The notes under the pieces are model-generated. The model did no database searches. It was not told where the DNA came from and saw only the letters and a list, made by a program, of their open reading frames with translations. The position numbers and the translations under genes were made by a program. From the NCBI RefSeq assembly GCF_013449375.1, contig NZ_JACDRR010000029.1:1-64000 (forward strand): a stretch of 64,000 bases of DNA. The letters run 5' to 3'. Within the stretch, counting starts at the first letter, position 1. Each line of letters starts with the position of its first letter. Positions 1-8,722 of this stretch are shown one piece after another. The stretch comes from Pectobacterium sp. CFBP8739 (GTDB lineage: Bacteria; Pseudomonadota; Gammaproteobacteria; Enterobacterales; Enterobacteriaceae).

Positions 1-96
1 CTAGTTCAAGATACAAGGGATGTATTGACAGCGTCTTTACGATCTATCCATTATCACCGCGCGTCAGGCTTGCTTAACGCCCTCCGCGCAGGAGCG

Positions 97-1473
97 TTAG
101 AGAAGAATACTGCCTATCGCCGCCAGCAGGAACGCGATGGTGCCGAGCAGCGTTTCCATCACAGTCCACGTTTTCAACGTCGTTTTCTCATCCATTTCGA
201 GGAAACGACTGACCAGCCAGAAGCCCGAATCATTCACATGGGACAACACCGTCGCCCCGCCCGCAATCGCCACTACGATAAAGCACAGGTCAAACTGGCT
301 TAATCCTGTAGTCGCCGCCACTGTGGGTGCCATTAGCGCCGCTGTGGTCGTCAGTGCCACCGTTGCAGAACCCTGCGCCACACGCAGTGCCATCGATACC
401 ACAAATGCAGCAACGATAACAGGCAAGCCTGTATCTGCCAGTGCACCGGATAGCGCGTTACCAATTCCGCTGGCACGCAGAACGCCACCGAACATGCCAC
501 CTGCACCCGTTACCAAAATAATGGCGCAAATCGGACCTAACGCACCGTCACAAATCTTTTCAAGATGCGCTCCGCTCTTACGACCGCTAAAGACCATCAG
601 CGCGAAAAATACCGTAATCAATAGCGCGACCGGCGTTTTACCCAACATGCGTAAGAACTGCACCACGCCGTTATCACCGCTCACTATTCCCATCACCGTT
701 AGCGTATTGAGCCCGGTATCGAGAAAAATCAGCACTAATGGCAGCAGCAGAATACTCAACACCACGGAAAAGCGAGGTGGTTTAATGGTCGTATCCGTTT
801 CAACCGCAGACAAGAAGCTTGCAGGCAGTTTGATGTCGAATTTTTTACCTGCGTACAACCCATAGAGGTAGCCGCCGAAATACCAAGTCGGTAGCGCGAT
901 GATGCCCCCGATAATCACCAGCAGCCCGATGTTGGCACCTAACAATTCGCTAGCAGCAACCGGTCCGGGATGTGGGGGAACCAGCGCATGCATAGCGGCA
1001 AACGCGCCCGCCGCAGGAAACGCATATTTTAGCGTCGAGCCGCCGAAGCGCTTTGCCACGCTGAAAATAATCGGCAGCATCACCACCAGACCCGCATCAA
1101 AAAAGATCGGGAAGCCGAACAGCAGAGAAGCAACCCCTAACGCAAAAGGTGCTCGATGTTCGCCAAATTTATTGATTAGCGTATCCGCCAGCACATTCGC
1201 GCCGCCGGTCACTTCTAACAGGCGGCCAATCATTGCCCCTAGTCCAACCAGCAGGGCAACGGATGCCAGCGTACTACCGAAACCACTCAGCAGCGTCGGC
1301 ACAATCTTTTCGTAAGGTGTTTTTGTTACTAATGCTGTTACCAGACTGACGAAAGTCAGCGCCAGGAACGCATGGATTTTAAAGCGCATAATCAGCACCA
1401 GTAACAGTGCGACTGCACCAGCGGCAATGATCAACAGCACACTGGCGCTATAGGCGGAGGTGATTTCTGTCAT
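97..1473 (-). CDS. GntP-family gluconate:H+ symporter
   Basis: Inner-membrane permease of 458 residues, expected to import gluconate or a related sugar acid with protons. The protein is almost entirely hydrophobic, with about 12 or more membrane segments. It carries family stretches such as FGFPIFFDAGLVVMLPI, PPHPGPVAASE and QGSATVALTT. The middle region looks closer to E. coli GntP than to GntU, so no symbol is assigned. The gene is divergent from gntK across a 158-bp control region with CRP and GntR-type sites, which supports gluconate as substrate. In E. coli gntU lies behind gntK instead. A weak stem overlaps the stop codon (about 75-99) but has no U-tract. Family call is firm; substrate is inferred from context. 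Confidence 0.9.
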   Translation of the reverse strand: MTEITSAYSASVLLIIAAGAVALLLVLIMRFKIHAFLALTFVSLVTALVTKTPYEKIVPTLLSGFGSTLASVALLVGLGAMIGRLLEVTGGANVLADTLINKFGEHRAPFALGVASLLFGFPIFFDAGLVVMLPIIFSVAKRFGGSTLKYAFPAAGAFAAMHALVPPHPGPVAASELLGANIGLLVIIGGIIALPTWYFGGYLYGLYAGKKFDIKLPASFLSAVETDTTIKPPRFSVVLSILLLPLVLIFLDTGLNTLTVMGIVSGDNGVVQFLRMLGKTPVALLITVFFALMVFSGRKSGAHLEKICDGALGPICAIILVTGAGGMFGGVLRASGIGNALSGALADTGLPVIVAAFVVSMALRVAQGSATVALTTTAALMAPTVAATTGLSQFDLCFIVVAIAGGATVLSHVNDSGFWLVSRFLEMDEKTTLKTWTVMETLLGTIAFLLAAIGSILL

Positions 1474-1519
1474 CGTTAATAATCTCTTTAGGGCACTCAG
1501 TCTGGGTTGGCTAATTGTT

Positions 1520-1535
1520 TGTGAGATGCATCACA
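1520..1535. promoter_or_regulatory. CRP-cAMP binding site, gnt divergent promoter
   Basis: The sequence TGTGA-GATGCA-TCACA matches both pentamers of the CRP consensus exactly. It sits between the divergent gluconate permease and gntK genes, so CRP probably activates one or both in the absence of glucose. Gluconate genes are CRP-dependent in E. coli. Confidence 0.8.
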
Positions 1536-1543
1536 TCATCATT

Positions 1544-1571
1544 TGATACCGGTAACATGATACGGGTAACA
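1544..1571. promoter_or_regulatory. Tandem GntR operators
   Basis: Two 14-bp near-palindromes lie directly end to end: TGATACCGGTAACA (1544-1557) and TGATACGGGTAACA (1558-1571). They resemble the known E. coli GntR operator core (TTACCGnTAACA-like) and differ from each other at one base. A possible gntK promoter (TTGATA 1543-1548, TAACAT 1567-1572, 18-bp spacing) would be covered by both, consistent with repression by the adjacent GntR. Confidence 0.65.
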
Positions 1572-1631
1572 TGTTAAAGTATGGAACCATTAAGTATCAT
1601 TTAATTTACAGTTTGAGATAGAGATCAAATT

Positions 1632-2144
1632 ATGTCAGGTCGAAGCATTATTCTGATGGGCGTATCAGGCAGTGGAAAATCCTCAGTTGGCGCTGAACTT
1701 GGCCGCGCCATTCAGGCAAAATTTATTGACGGCGACGATCTGCATCCACGCGCGAATATCCAGAAGATGGCCAGCGGTACGCCATTGAATGACGACGATC
1801 GCGCACCGTGGCTGGAGCGCCTTAGCGATGTCGCCTATAGCCTGGCACACAAAAACGAGACGGGCATCATCGTCTGTTCCGCGCTGAAAAAGCGTTACCG
1901 TGACCGCCTGCGCGAAGGGAACGAAAAGATGGTGTTTATCTATTTGAAAGGCAGCTTTGAGCTGATTCTGGAGCGCCACAAAGCCAGAGCAGGCCACTTC
2001 ATGCCGACGGAACTGCTGAAAAGCCAGTTCGATGCGCTGGAAGAACCGGGCAGCGATGAACCGGATGTCCTGAAGGTCGATATTGACGGCACCCGAGAAG
2101 ACGTCGTGCAACGCTGCGTTGCAGCATTGCGTGCGGCAGGCTAA
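1632..2144 (+). CDS. gntK: Gluconokinase
   Basis: Phosphorylates gluconate with ATP to 6-phosphogluconate, feeding the Entner-Doudoroff and pentose phosphate pathways in the cytoplasm. The 170-residue protein has an N-terminal P-loop (GVSGSGKS, residues 10-17) and GDDLHP and CSALKK stretches typical of the GntK/shikimate kinase-like fold. Length is close to that of E. coli GntK. The gene starts 157 bp from the divergent permease and ends 9 bp from the convergent gntR stop. Tandem GntR-type operators and a CRP site upstream indicate repression by GntR and activation by CRP. Confidence 0.95.
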   Translation: MSGRSIILMGVSGSGKSSVGAELGRAIQAKFIDGDDLHPRANIQKMASGTPLNDDDRAPWLERLSDVAYSLAHKNETGIIVCSALKKRYRDRLREGNEKMVFIYLKGSFELILERHKARAGHFMPTELLKSQFDALEEPGSDEPDVLKVDIDGTREDVVQRCVAALRAAG

Positions 2145-2153
2145 CGCAGCGGC

Positions 2154-3149
2154 TTAGAGGCTTTCGCCGTCCAGCACGGTAAAACCGACATCGACCATCC
2201 CCTGCGTAACTGGCTCGCCCCGCAGACGAGCCAGCAGTTGTTCGGTGCCGACGCGTCCCATGTGTTCACGCGGTGTCAGTACGCTAGCCAGCTTCGGCAC
2301 CATCGCCTGACCAATGTCATGCCCGTGAAAACCCGCTACGCCAATGTCATCCGGCACACGCAGCCCCTGCCGCTGACATTCAAACATCGCACCGACGGCT
2401 AAGTCGTCATTGGTGCAAAATACGCTATCGACCTGCGGGTATTCCGCCTGCGTCTGCCGCAGCAGTTCGCCACCGAGTGAATAGGAAGAGGCTCGCTCGC
2501 TCATCACGCAATAGCTCTTGAGCCCGCTTTCCCACATCGCTTGTTCATAGCCTCGACAGCGCATGATCGTACGCTCATCCTGACGCGCACCGAGATAGAC
2601 GATATGACGATGCCCCAGCGCGACCATACGCAGTGTCATCTGGCGGGCGGCTTCAACGTTATCAAACCCGACGGCCATATCCAGACAGGGCGAAACGGAA
2701 TCCATCAGCTCAACGACCGGAATGCCAGCAACGTCCAGCATCTGGCGCGTTCGCGGCGTGTGGGTACGTTCAGCCAAAATAAGCCCATCGATGTGATACG
2801 ACAGCAGTGACGTCAGACGCTGTTCTTCTCTGTCAGGATGATAGCCATAGTGCGCCAGCATGGTCTGGTAGCCGTGCGCTTCCGCCGTGCGTTCAATACC
2901 GCGCAATACCTCAGCGAAAACCTGATTGGTTAATGACGGCAGCAGCACCCCAATCGCCCGACTGGTGGAGCTGGCGAGCATATTCGGCGCGAGATTGGGA
3001 ATATAGCCCAGCTCATCCAATGCAATAGCGATCTTTTCCTGCAACGCGGCTGACACCTGCGCAGGGTTACGCAAATAGCGGCTTACCGTCATTTTGGTAA
3101 TCCCAACGCGGTCAGCAACGTCCTGGAGAACGGGTCTTTTTTTCTTCAT
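2154..3149 (-). CDS. gntR: LacI-family gluconate operon repressor GntR
   Basis: LacI/GalR-type regulator of 331 residues. The N-terminal helix-turn-helix (VLQDVADRVGITKMTVSRYL, about residues 7-26) and hinge are followed by a periplasmic-binding-protein-like effector domain. It is expected to bind operators between gntK and the permease and to release them with gluconate. It lies tail to tail with gntK and downstream of yhhW, as in E. coli gntR-yhhW. The start ATG gives the usual family N-terminus (KKKRPVLQDVAD). Confidence 0.93.
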   Translation of the reverse strand: MKKKRPVLQDVADRVGITKMTVSRYLRNPAQVSAALQEKIAIALDELGYIPNLAPNMLASSTSRAIGVLLPSLTNQVFAEVLRGIERTAEAHGYQTMLAHYGYHPDREEQRLTSLLSYHIDGLILAERTHTPRTRQMLDVAGIPVVELMDSVSPCLDMAVGFDNVEAARQMTLRMVALGHRHIVYLGARQDERTIMRCRGYEQAMWESGLKSYCVMSERASSYSLGGELLRQTQAEYPQVDSVFCTNDDLAVGAMFECQRQGLRVPDDIGVAGFHGHDIGQAMVPKLASVLTPREHMGRVGTEQLLARLRGEPVTQGMVDVGFTVLDGESL

Positions 3150-3261
3150 CGTCGACTAAAATGCCTGAAAAACAGTAATCTAAGTCTAACAAAAAAAGCG
3201 TCAGGAAAGTAAAGGCTGAGGGGCAGAATCTGCATGATAACGTGAGGTTTTTAAGAAAGTA

Positions 3262-3292
3262 AAAAGCCCGCGTTTTTCCTACGCGGGCTTTT
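3262..3292 (-). terminator. Intrinsic terminator after yhhW
   Basis: A 10-bp stem AAAGCCCGCG/CGCGGGCTTT has a short loop and a T-rich tract on the minus strand just past the yhhW stop. The plus strand also ends in a few Ts. Confidence 0.8.
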
Positions 3293-3312
3293 CCGTTATG
3301 ACTTAGCCATCC

Positions 3313-4008
3313 TTATACCGGAGGCAAATCAAACAGCAGGATTTCGCTGTCCTCGCTGGCATGAACAGAGATCGCCGTTTCGTCCCACACTGCGAATGCA
3401 TCGCTGGTTTCTGCTTTCTGACCATTAATTTCTACCGTACCACGCACCACCTGAATCCAGACACGGCGGTCAGCCTGAATCTGATACACCGATTGCTCCT
3501 GCGCTTTCAGCGCCCAGCGCCACAGCGTCATGTCCTGAAAGACTTTCAGCGAACCTTCACGCGCATCGGGGGACAGCACCAGCTGACGCCCTTGCTGCAC
3601 ATCAAAGCGCTTCTGCTCGTAGCGCGGCGTCAGACCTGTTTTTTCTGGGATAATCCAGATTTGGTACAGATGCAGCGGTTCGTCCTTGCTGGCATTGTAT
3701 TCAGAGTGGCGAATGCCCGTGCCCGCACTCATAATCTGGAATTCACCCGCTGGCACTTGCTCTTTATTTCCCATGCTGTCCTGATGCTCAACGGCACCGG
3801 ATAACACATAGGTCAGAATTTCCATATCTTTGTGCGGATGTGTGCCAAAGCCCTGCCCGCCTTCGATAACGTCTTCATTAATGACGCGCAGTGCCGAAAA
3901 TCCCATGAAATCAGGATCGTAATAATCGGCAAAGGAGAACGTGTGCCAACTGTCGAGCCAGCCGTGATTCGCATGTCCGCGATCTTGCGCTTGACGTAAA
4001 TAGATCAT
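3313..4008 (-). CDS. yhhW: Pirin-family protein YhhW (quercetin 2,3-dioxygenase type)
   Basis: Cytoplasmic bicupin of 231 residues. Metal ligands of the E. coli YhhW/pirin type are visible: His57 and His59 (THPHKD), His101 and Glu103 (IRHSEY). E. coli YhhW has quercetinase activity in vitro; the natural substrate is unknown. The gene sits upstream of gntR and next to the ryhB-like sRNA, as in E. coli. A strong terminator follows. Identification is by motif and gene order. Confidence 0.9.
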   Translation of the reverse strand: MIYLRQAQDRGHANHGWLDSWHTFSFADYYDPDFMGFSALRVINEDVIEGGQGFGTHPHKDMEILTYVLSGAVEHQDSMGNKEQVPAGEFQIMSAGTGIRHSEYNASKDEPLHLYQIWIIPEKTGLTPRYEQKRFDVQQGRQLVLSPDAREGSLKVFQDMTLWRWALKAQEQSVYQIQADRRVWIQVVRGTVEINGQKAETSDAFAVWDETAISVHASEDSEILLFDLPPV

Positions 4009-4130
4009 GTTATTTCCTCCCGCATTTTTGATAAGGAAAGTGTAACGGGCGGTGGCAAATAAGATAGCGCAAAAAACTCACCGCTCTGTTCGAAAAATCA
4101 GAAGGGAATAGCTAGGCGTGTTCGACAGAC

Positions 4131-4267
4131 AAAAAAAAGCCAGCACCCGAGCTGGCTAAATAATACTGGAAGCAATGTGAGCAATGTCGTGCCTTCACAG
4201 GGAAGCCGAATCGTCATGAACACCATCGGTAGTTAACACAGGCACATGACATCGTTCCCCAGAACGC
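4131..4267 (-). ncRNA. ryhB: RyhB-like iron-responsive sRNA
   Basis: The minus strand from about 4192 to 4131 closely repeats the 3' two-thirds of E. coli RyhB. It includes the pairing core GCACGACATTGCTCACATTG, then CTTCCAGTATTA and the terminator AGCCAGC/GCTGGCT (4138-4144 with 4151-4157) followed by eight Us. Position beside yhhW/gntR is the E. coli ryhB locus. RyhB represses mRNAs of iron-using proteins with Hfq when iron is scarce. The 5' end is inferred from the promoter and would make the RNA about 137 nt, against 90 nt in E. coli; the first ~75 nt are not recognisable as E. coli RyhB. Confidence 0.88.
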
Positions 4268-4269
4268 AC

Positions 4270-4303
4270 AGCAATAATAATCATTATCATTCGCACCTGT
4301 AAA
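4270..4303 (-). promoter_or_regulatory. ryhB promoter with Fur box
   Basis: On the minus strand TTTACA (4303-4298), an 18-bp spacer and TATTAT (4279-4274) form a sigma-70 promoter. The stretch 4288-4270 (GATAATGATTATTATTGCT) matches about 14 of 19 positions of the Fur consensus and overlaps the -10 element. This predicts Fe-Fur repression, as for E. coli ryhB. Confidence 0.7.
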
Positions 4304-4372
4304 GCTCTTTTTGAGATAAATTCTTATTCTCAATAAGAGTGGGGAATTGTCCGTTTTGCTCCCTGCCACCTT

Positions 4373-5584
4373 TTACTCTGGCTGTGCTAATGACCTCGCG
4401 AGTAGCGTGATCGGGTGTTCACACCGTTTGCTGGTCGACATCTCAATCTGCCACTTACAGGTTTCGCAGTCCGTCACCACGATATCGACGCCGCTCTCCT
4501 CAATCTGCTGGAACAGCGGTGCGCCAATGCCTTGTGACGTGGCGTAATTCTCTTTCTTGAAGCCGTAGGTGCCCGCAATACCGCAGCACTGGGAATCCAG
4601 CATCACCAGTTCAAGACCGGGGATACGTTGCAGCAGCGCCAGGGTATACGCTGTCCACCCCATTCTCTCCAGATGGCAAGGGGTGTGATACGCCACCCGC
4701 AGCGGTAAGTGACGCAGCGGCAGTGTTCGCCCTTCTTCTTCCAGCAGACGATAGAGCTGGCGCGTCACCAGTTCGATGCCATCACGCACGTGGCCGTTAT
4801 CCACGCCCAACAGATGCGGGTACTCATCTCGCAGCGTGAACGTACAGCTGGATGACGTCGCCACCACCGGCAGGGATTTCTGATTGATAGCCTCATCCAG
4901 CGACGTGATATTCGCGCGTGCCTGCTTTCTGGCCTTGTCGTGAAAACCATTGGCGATCAGCGGCACGCCGCAGCATTTCTCTTTATTCAGCAACTGGACG
5001 CCAATCCCCATCGCGTTAAAGACCTGAACCAGATCTTTACCCAGCTGTGGATGGTTGTAGTTCACATAGCAGCCGTGGAAATAAGCGACTTGCTCATCAT
5101 AGGCCTGCTGCTTTGCCGCCTGCTGACGATACCAGCGCCGGAAGGTGCCGAACGAATATTTCGGCAACTGACGACGATGGTCGATTTTCAACGCTTTATC
5201 CAGCAATTGGCGCACCGGCTTCAGGCTGGTCGCCGTATTGACCAGCGGCGCAAACGGCGTGGCAATCGATCCCATGAAATCGGTATGGCTCAGAATGGCA
5301 TCGCGCAATGTCGGCTTGTGGCTGTTGTGCGTGGCTTTCGCACGCTGAATGATGTCGCCAATTTTAACATCCGACGGGCACGCGACTTCACAGCGTTTGC
5401 AGTTAGTGCAGTATTTCAACGCGTCATCATACAGCGCCGGGTCTTTACGCCGCAGGCGTTCGCCGTCCGGTCCGGCCTGTTTCGGGCCGGGATAAAGCGG
5501 ATTCACGCGCGAAACCGGGCAGTACGTGGTACAGACCGTACATTTGATGCAATCTTCAAAACTGTTATCGCTAAGCAGGCTCAT
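4373..5584 (-). CDS. glpC: Anaerobic glycerol-3-phosphate dehydrogenase subunit C
   Basis: Iron-sulfur membrane-anchor subunit of the GlpABC complex, passing electrons from glycerol-3-phosphate to the quinone pool without oxygen. The 403 residues carry two ferredoxin-type [4Fe-4S] motifs (CIKCTVCTTYCP and CTNCKRCEVACP). Two CCG-domain motifs follow (KCCGVP, QCCGIAG). The start at 5584 (MSLLSDNSFEDC) is chosen because its ATG overlaps the glpB stop in ATGA; the longer open frame runs into glpB. Third gene of the glpABC operon. The ryhB-like RNA lies downstream, which is apt because GlpC is iron-rich. Confidence 0.95.
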   Translation of the reverse strand: MSLLSDNSFEDCIKCTVCTTYCPVSRVNPLYPGPKQAGPDGERLRRKDPALYDDALKYCTNCKRCEVACPSDVKIGDIIQRAKATHNSHKPTLRDAILSHTDFMGSIATPFAPLVNTATSLKPVRQLLDKALKIDHRRQLPKYSFGTFRRWYRQQAAKQQAYDEQVAYFHGCYVNYNHPQLGKDLVQVFNAMGIGVQLLNKEKCCGVPLIANGFHDKARKQARANITSLDEAINQKSLPVVATSSSCTFTLRDEYPHLLGVDNGHVRDGIELVTRQLYRLLEEEGRTLPLRHLPLRVAYHTPCHLERMGWTAYTLALLQRIPGLELVMLDSQCCGIAGTYGFKKENYATSQGIGAPLFQQIEESGVDIVVTDCETCKWQIEMSTSKRCEHPITLLARSLAQPE

Positions 5585-6843
5585 GAGTTGCCCTCCGTCA
5601 AAATCTGTTCGGCAACATGAAGTGCGCTGAGCAAAGAAACGCCCGCCCCACATCCCTGTGCAATCGGATCGAAACCTTCCAGCACCGCGCCGATGGCGTA
5701 CAGATTGCCGATCGTTTCACCGCCAATACGCGGGTGCAGATGCTCATCGACAATCGCACCAAACTGCATATAGGGCTGCGGCGCAAACACATCCTGCTGG
5801 CTCCAGCCCTCGCGCAGGTCAGCGAACCGCACATCCAACCCAAAGACTGGCTCGGTCACCCGATCGAACTGCGTCACCAGCCCGTTGCTGAAGAAACTGC
5901 CGCTCGCCAGCACCGCGTGCTTCGCCCGCAGCGGAATATCGCGGTGATGGTGGCTATGGACGGCAATCTCCTGCGGCGATAGCGATGCACGCACCGCGCG
6001 ATCGCCCGGCATCACCATGCCACCCAGTTGGCGAAAGCGCTGCGACAGCGCCTGATGCAAACGCAACCCGAGCACTGACGGCGGTAATGTCGGCAGTAGC
6101 AATACCGGTTTACCGAGTGCATCAGTCAGTTCAGCCACGATCTCGGGGCTATCCAATCCCAGACAAGCGGGCATGATGATGGCATCGTTGCCGTTGGCCA
6201 GAAGCGACAACTCCTCCACCAGCGCAGAACGATTTTCCGGTCGCTCGAGCACGCGGGCGATATTTACCGCGCGGAATTCGCTGGGGTTTTGGCGTAATCG
6301 ATCCAGAACCGGCAGTTTGAGTTCATCACTGCGCGCCGCAATTCCCTGCATCTGAAGCGTACCGGCAACAATTCGGGATTGAAAATCCAGAAAACCGTCG
6401 ATACCGGCAATGAGCGGGTTATCGCCAAAACGGGAATCCGGCAGACCACGCGTGACGCCATCAACTGGGCTCAGCCAACATGAACGAAACTTACCTAACG
6501 GCGTCATGCGCCAGTGATTCTGCTGATAGCTGCCCAACAGGGAGATAGTGCTGCGCTCCAGCAATGCTTCAACCTGTGGCAACAGTGCGGCAACCGCCGC
6601 CGCTCCCATACGCGAATAAGGGTGGTGAGGAGCCTGATGCGCCAGCTCGTCTAGTGCCTCAAGCGGCTGGCTCACAGGCTGTCCATCGGGAAGATGGGAG
6701 AGTAAATCCAGCGCACCGGAAGAAAAATGCAGCGCATTCTGCCCAGCGCTGACAATCGCGCAGCGTTTTCCCTGCTCCGCTAAGCGGATACCGCAGGTCA
6801 GCCCTGCCAACCCACCACCGATAATTACAACGTCATAGCGCAT
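5581..6843 (-). CDS. glpB: Anaerobic glycerol-3-phosphate dehydrogenase subunit B
   Basis: Flavoprotein subunit of the GlpABC complex, 420 residues, close to E. coli GlpB. The N-terminus has a dinucleotide-binding Rossmann motif (DVVIIGGGLAGLTCG, residues 4-18). The C-terminus has a second FAD-binding stretch (NLYAIGAVLEGFDP). The gene overlaps glpA upstream by 11 bp and glpC downstream by 4 bp, indicating translational coupling within one operon. Confidence 0.95.
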   Translation of the reverse strand: MRYDVVIIGGGLAGLTCGIRLAEQGKRCAIVSAGQNALHFSSGALDLLSHLPDGQPVSQPLEALDELAHQAPHHPYSRMGAAAVAALLPQVEALLERSTISLLGSYQQNHWRMTPLGKFRSCWLSPVDGVTRGLPDSRFGDNPLIAGIDGFLDFQSRIVAGTLQMQGIAARSDELKLPVLDRLRQNPSEFRAVNIARVLERPENRSALVEELSLLANGNDAIIMPACLGLDSPEIVAELTDALGKPVLLLPTLPPSVLGLRLHQALSQRFRQLGGMVMPGDRAVRASLSPQEIAVHSHHHRDIPLRAKHAVLASGSFFSNGLVTQFDRVTEPVFGLDVRFADLREGWSQQDVFAPQPYMQFGAIVDEHLHPRIGGETIGNLYAIGAVLEGFDPIAQGCGAGVSLLSALHVAEQILTEGNS

Positions 6844-8500
6844 GGCGATCCTCCTGACTGTCGCTGGCCGTCAGGCCGCACAAGCCCTGATAAATCCAAC
6901 TGGTGAATTCGCTTTCACGCAGGGCATTGCCCCAGGCAATCGGCCGAATGCCTTTCCAGCGTTCGTTCAAAAACTGGCTGAGCTGCGTGAGCGACTGCTC
7001 CGGCGTCGCGGTGCCCAGACGGCACAACAGACCTGCCGCACGACAGGCGCACAGTTCCCCCTGACAGGTGCCCATGCCAACGCGAGTACGCCGACGCAGG
7101 TCAATCAGGTTATTCACCTGCAATGATTCCACGGCGTAGCGCACTTCCCCCGCCGTCACGGCCTCGCATTCACACACCAGGCTGCGATCCAGACGCTCAC
7201 CGGACAGCATTCTTCCGGCACGTTCACCGTGGCGATAAATCGCCGAACCGCGCAGCGGTGCCGAGAGCGGTTTTGCTGGTGGATAGGCAGACAGCGCATG
7301 GGGAACGGTTTTCACTTCATCCAGTGACTCCGATCCGGGCAGCGGCGTTTGTGCCGTCGAGCAGGCCACGTCATGACCCAGCTTTTTGCAGATGGCATCC
7401 GTCACCCATTCCGCCATCAGGCGATAGGTCATCAGCTTGCCACCAGTGATCGTGATAAACCCTTCCAGTCCGTCGCGACTGGCGTGGTCGAGCAGCACAA
7501 TGCCACGACTTACGCTACGACCGCTGGGATCACTGTCGCTGGCAACCAGCGGACGGACACCAGCATAGGCACGCAGAATTCGCGTGCTTGCCAGCGACGG
7601 CGCCAGCATGGAGCCTTCCCGCATCAGCGTTTCCACCTCAGCAGGCGTCACCAGCATATTGTCGATTTGGTCGTAATCGATGTGGGTTGAGGTCGTACCG
7701 ATCAGCGAAATAGTGTCACCCGGCACCAGAATGTCGGCATCCGCCGGTTTGCGGCAGCGGTTGATCACCATGTTGTTGATGCGGTGCCCAAGAATAAGCA
7801 GTGCGCCTTTTGCCGGAAACATGCGCACGCGCAGATCGGCATATTCCGCAATGTGTTGCCCCCAGATACCGCCCGCGTTGACCACCACCTGTGCATAGAT
7901 TTCTGTTTCTACACCTTTTTTATGGTCGAAAACGCGCACGCCGGTAACCCGATCTCCCTTGCGAATCAGCCCGATAACCTCATGATAGGTCAGCACTTCC
8001 GCGCCGTGCTCGCAGGCATCGATCATGTTGGCCGCCGTCAGGCGAAAAGGGTCGACCGAACCATCCGGCACGCGTACCGCACCAATCAGCGCCGGATTTG
8101 CTGCCGGTTCCAGTCGTAACGCTTCCTGCGGGTCCAACGCCTGCGCGCGAATTCCCGCTTGCTGACAGGCGGTAATAAACTGTGCCTGCCAGCCGAGATC
8201 GTCTTCCGGCAACGTGATAAACAGGCCGTCGGTGGGTTCAATACAATGGCGAGCAATCCTCCGGAGAATCTGGTTTTCTTCAATACATTCGCGGGCAGAC
8301 TCGCCATCGGTTACTGCATAGCGTGCCCCGCTGTGTAATAAGCCGTGATTACGCCCGGTTGCGCCGGTTGCAATGTCATAACGTTCAAGCAGCAGGCAGC
8401 GCAGTCCACGCAGGGCACAGTCCCGTGCCGTTCCTGCTCCCGTTGCACCACCGCCAATGACAACCACGTCAGTTTCACGCCAGTTCTCGTTTGTTCGCAT
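6833..8500 (-). CDS. glpA: Anaerobic glycerol-3-phosphate dehydrogenase subunit A
   Basis: Catalytic FAD subunit oxidising sn-glycerol-3-phosphate to dihydroxyacetone phosphate. The 555 residues show an N-terminal FAD motif (VVVIGGGATGAGTARD) and GATGRNHGLLHSGARY of the DAO fold. A C-terminal BFD-like [2Fe-2S] region contains VCECE and GTCQGELCACR. The start at 8500 (MRTNENWRE) matches E. coli; the upstream in-frame extension lies in the divergent promoter. First gene of glpABC, divergent from glpT, with CRP and GlpR-type sites between. Confidence 0.95.
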   Translation of the reverse strand: MRTNENWRETDVVVIGGGATGAGTARDCALRGLRCLLLERYDIATGATGRNHGLLHSGARYAVTDGESARECIEENQILRRIARHCIEPTDGLFITLPEDDLGWQAQFITACQQAGIRAQALDPQEALRLEPAANPALIGAVRVPDGSVDPFRLTAANMIDACEHGAEVLTYHEVIGLIRKGDRVTGVRVFDHKKGVETEIYAQVVVNAGGIWGQHIAEYADLRVRMFPAKGALLILGHRINNMVINRCRKPADADILVPGDTISLIGTTSTHIDYDQIDNMLVTPAEVETLMREGSMLAPSLASTRILRAYAGVRPLVASDSDPSGRSVSRGIVLLDHASRDGLEGFITITGGKLMTYRLMAEWVTDAICKKLGHDVACSTAQTPLPGSESLDEVKTVPHALSAYPPAKPLSAPLRGSAIYRHGERAGRMLSGERLDRSLVCECEAVTAGEVRYAVESLQVNNLIDLRRRTRVGMGTCQGELCACRAAGLLCRLGTATPEQSLTQLSQFLNERWKGIRPIAWGNALRESEFTSWIYQGLCGLTASDSQEDRHAL

Positions 8501-8561
8501 TGTGTTCTCGCTTAAGGCGGAAAGCATGTATGTTGCTATTGGGACACAAAAAGAAGGGATA

Positions 8562-8578
8562 ATGTTTGATAAAGAGCA
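8562..8578. promoter_or_regulatory. GlpR operator candidate, glpA side
   Basis: ATGTTTGATAAAGAGCA is close to the GlpR operator form ATGTTCGATAACGAACA, with three mismatches. It lies 62-78 bp upstream of the glpA start. Confidence 0.6.
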
Positions 8579-8624
8579 AAAACGAACACTAAACGAAAAT
8601 AAAGAGGTATCTAAAAACAATAAG

Positions 8625-8640
8625 TGTGATTCATGTCACT
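8625..8640. promoter_or_regulatory. CRP site between glpA and glpT
   Basis: TGTGA-TTCATG-TCACT matches nine of ten CRP consensus half-site bases. An exact inverted copy of its first 11 bases (CATGAATCACA) occurs at 8723-8733, nearer glpT, as part of a weaker second site. Together they suggest one CRP input for each divergent promoter. Confidence 0.65.
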
Positions 8641-8722
8641 AAAACCACACTGTGGAATTTTCCGATTCTGTTAACATGAGCGCAAAAATCGTCACAGTTT
8701 CATAAAAGTGTAACATTAGCGT

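Noticed and set aside
1-96. Possible gene or terminator at the left edge
   Set aside because: Only a weak stem overlapping the permease stop is visible; no U-tract and no convincing coding sequence.
137-865. 242-codon plus-strand ORF
   Set aside because: Antisense shadow of the gluconate permease; Ser/Thr/Pro-rich reverse translation of membrane segments.
8457-8642. 61-codon plus-strand ORF before glpT
   Set aside because: Spans the glpA start and the CRP/GlpR region; no similarity or plausible ribosome site.
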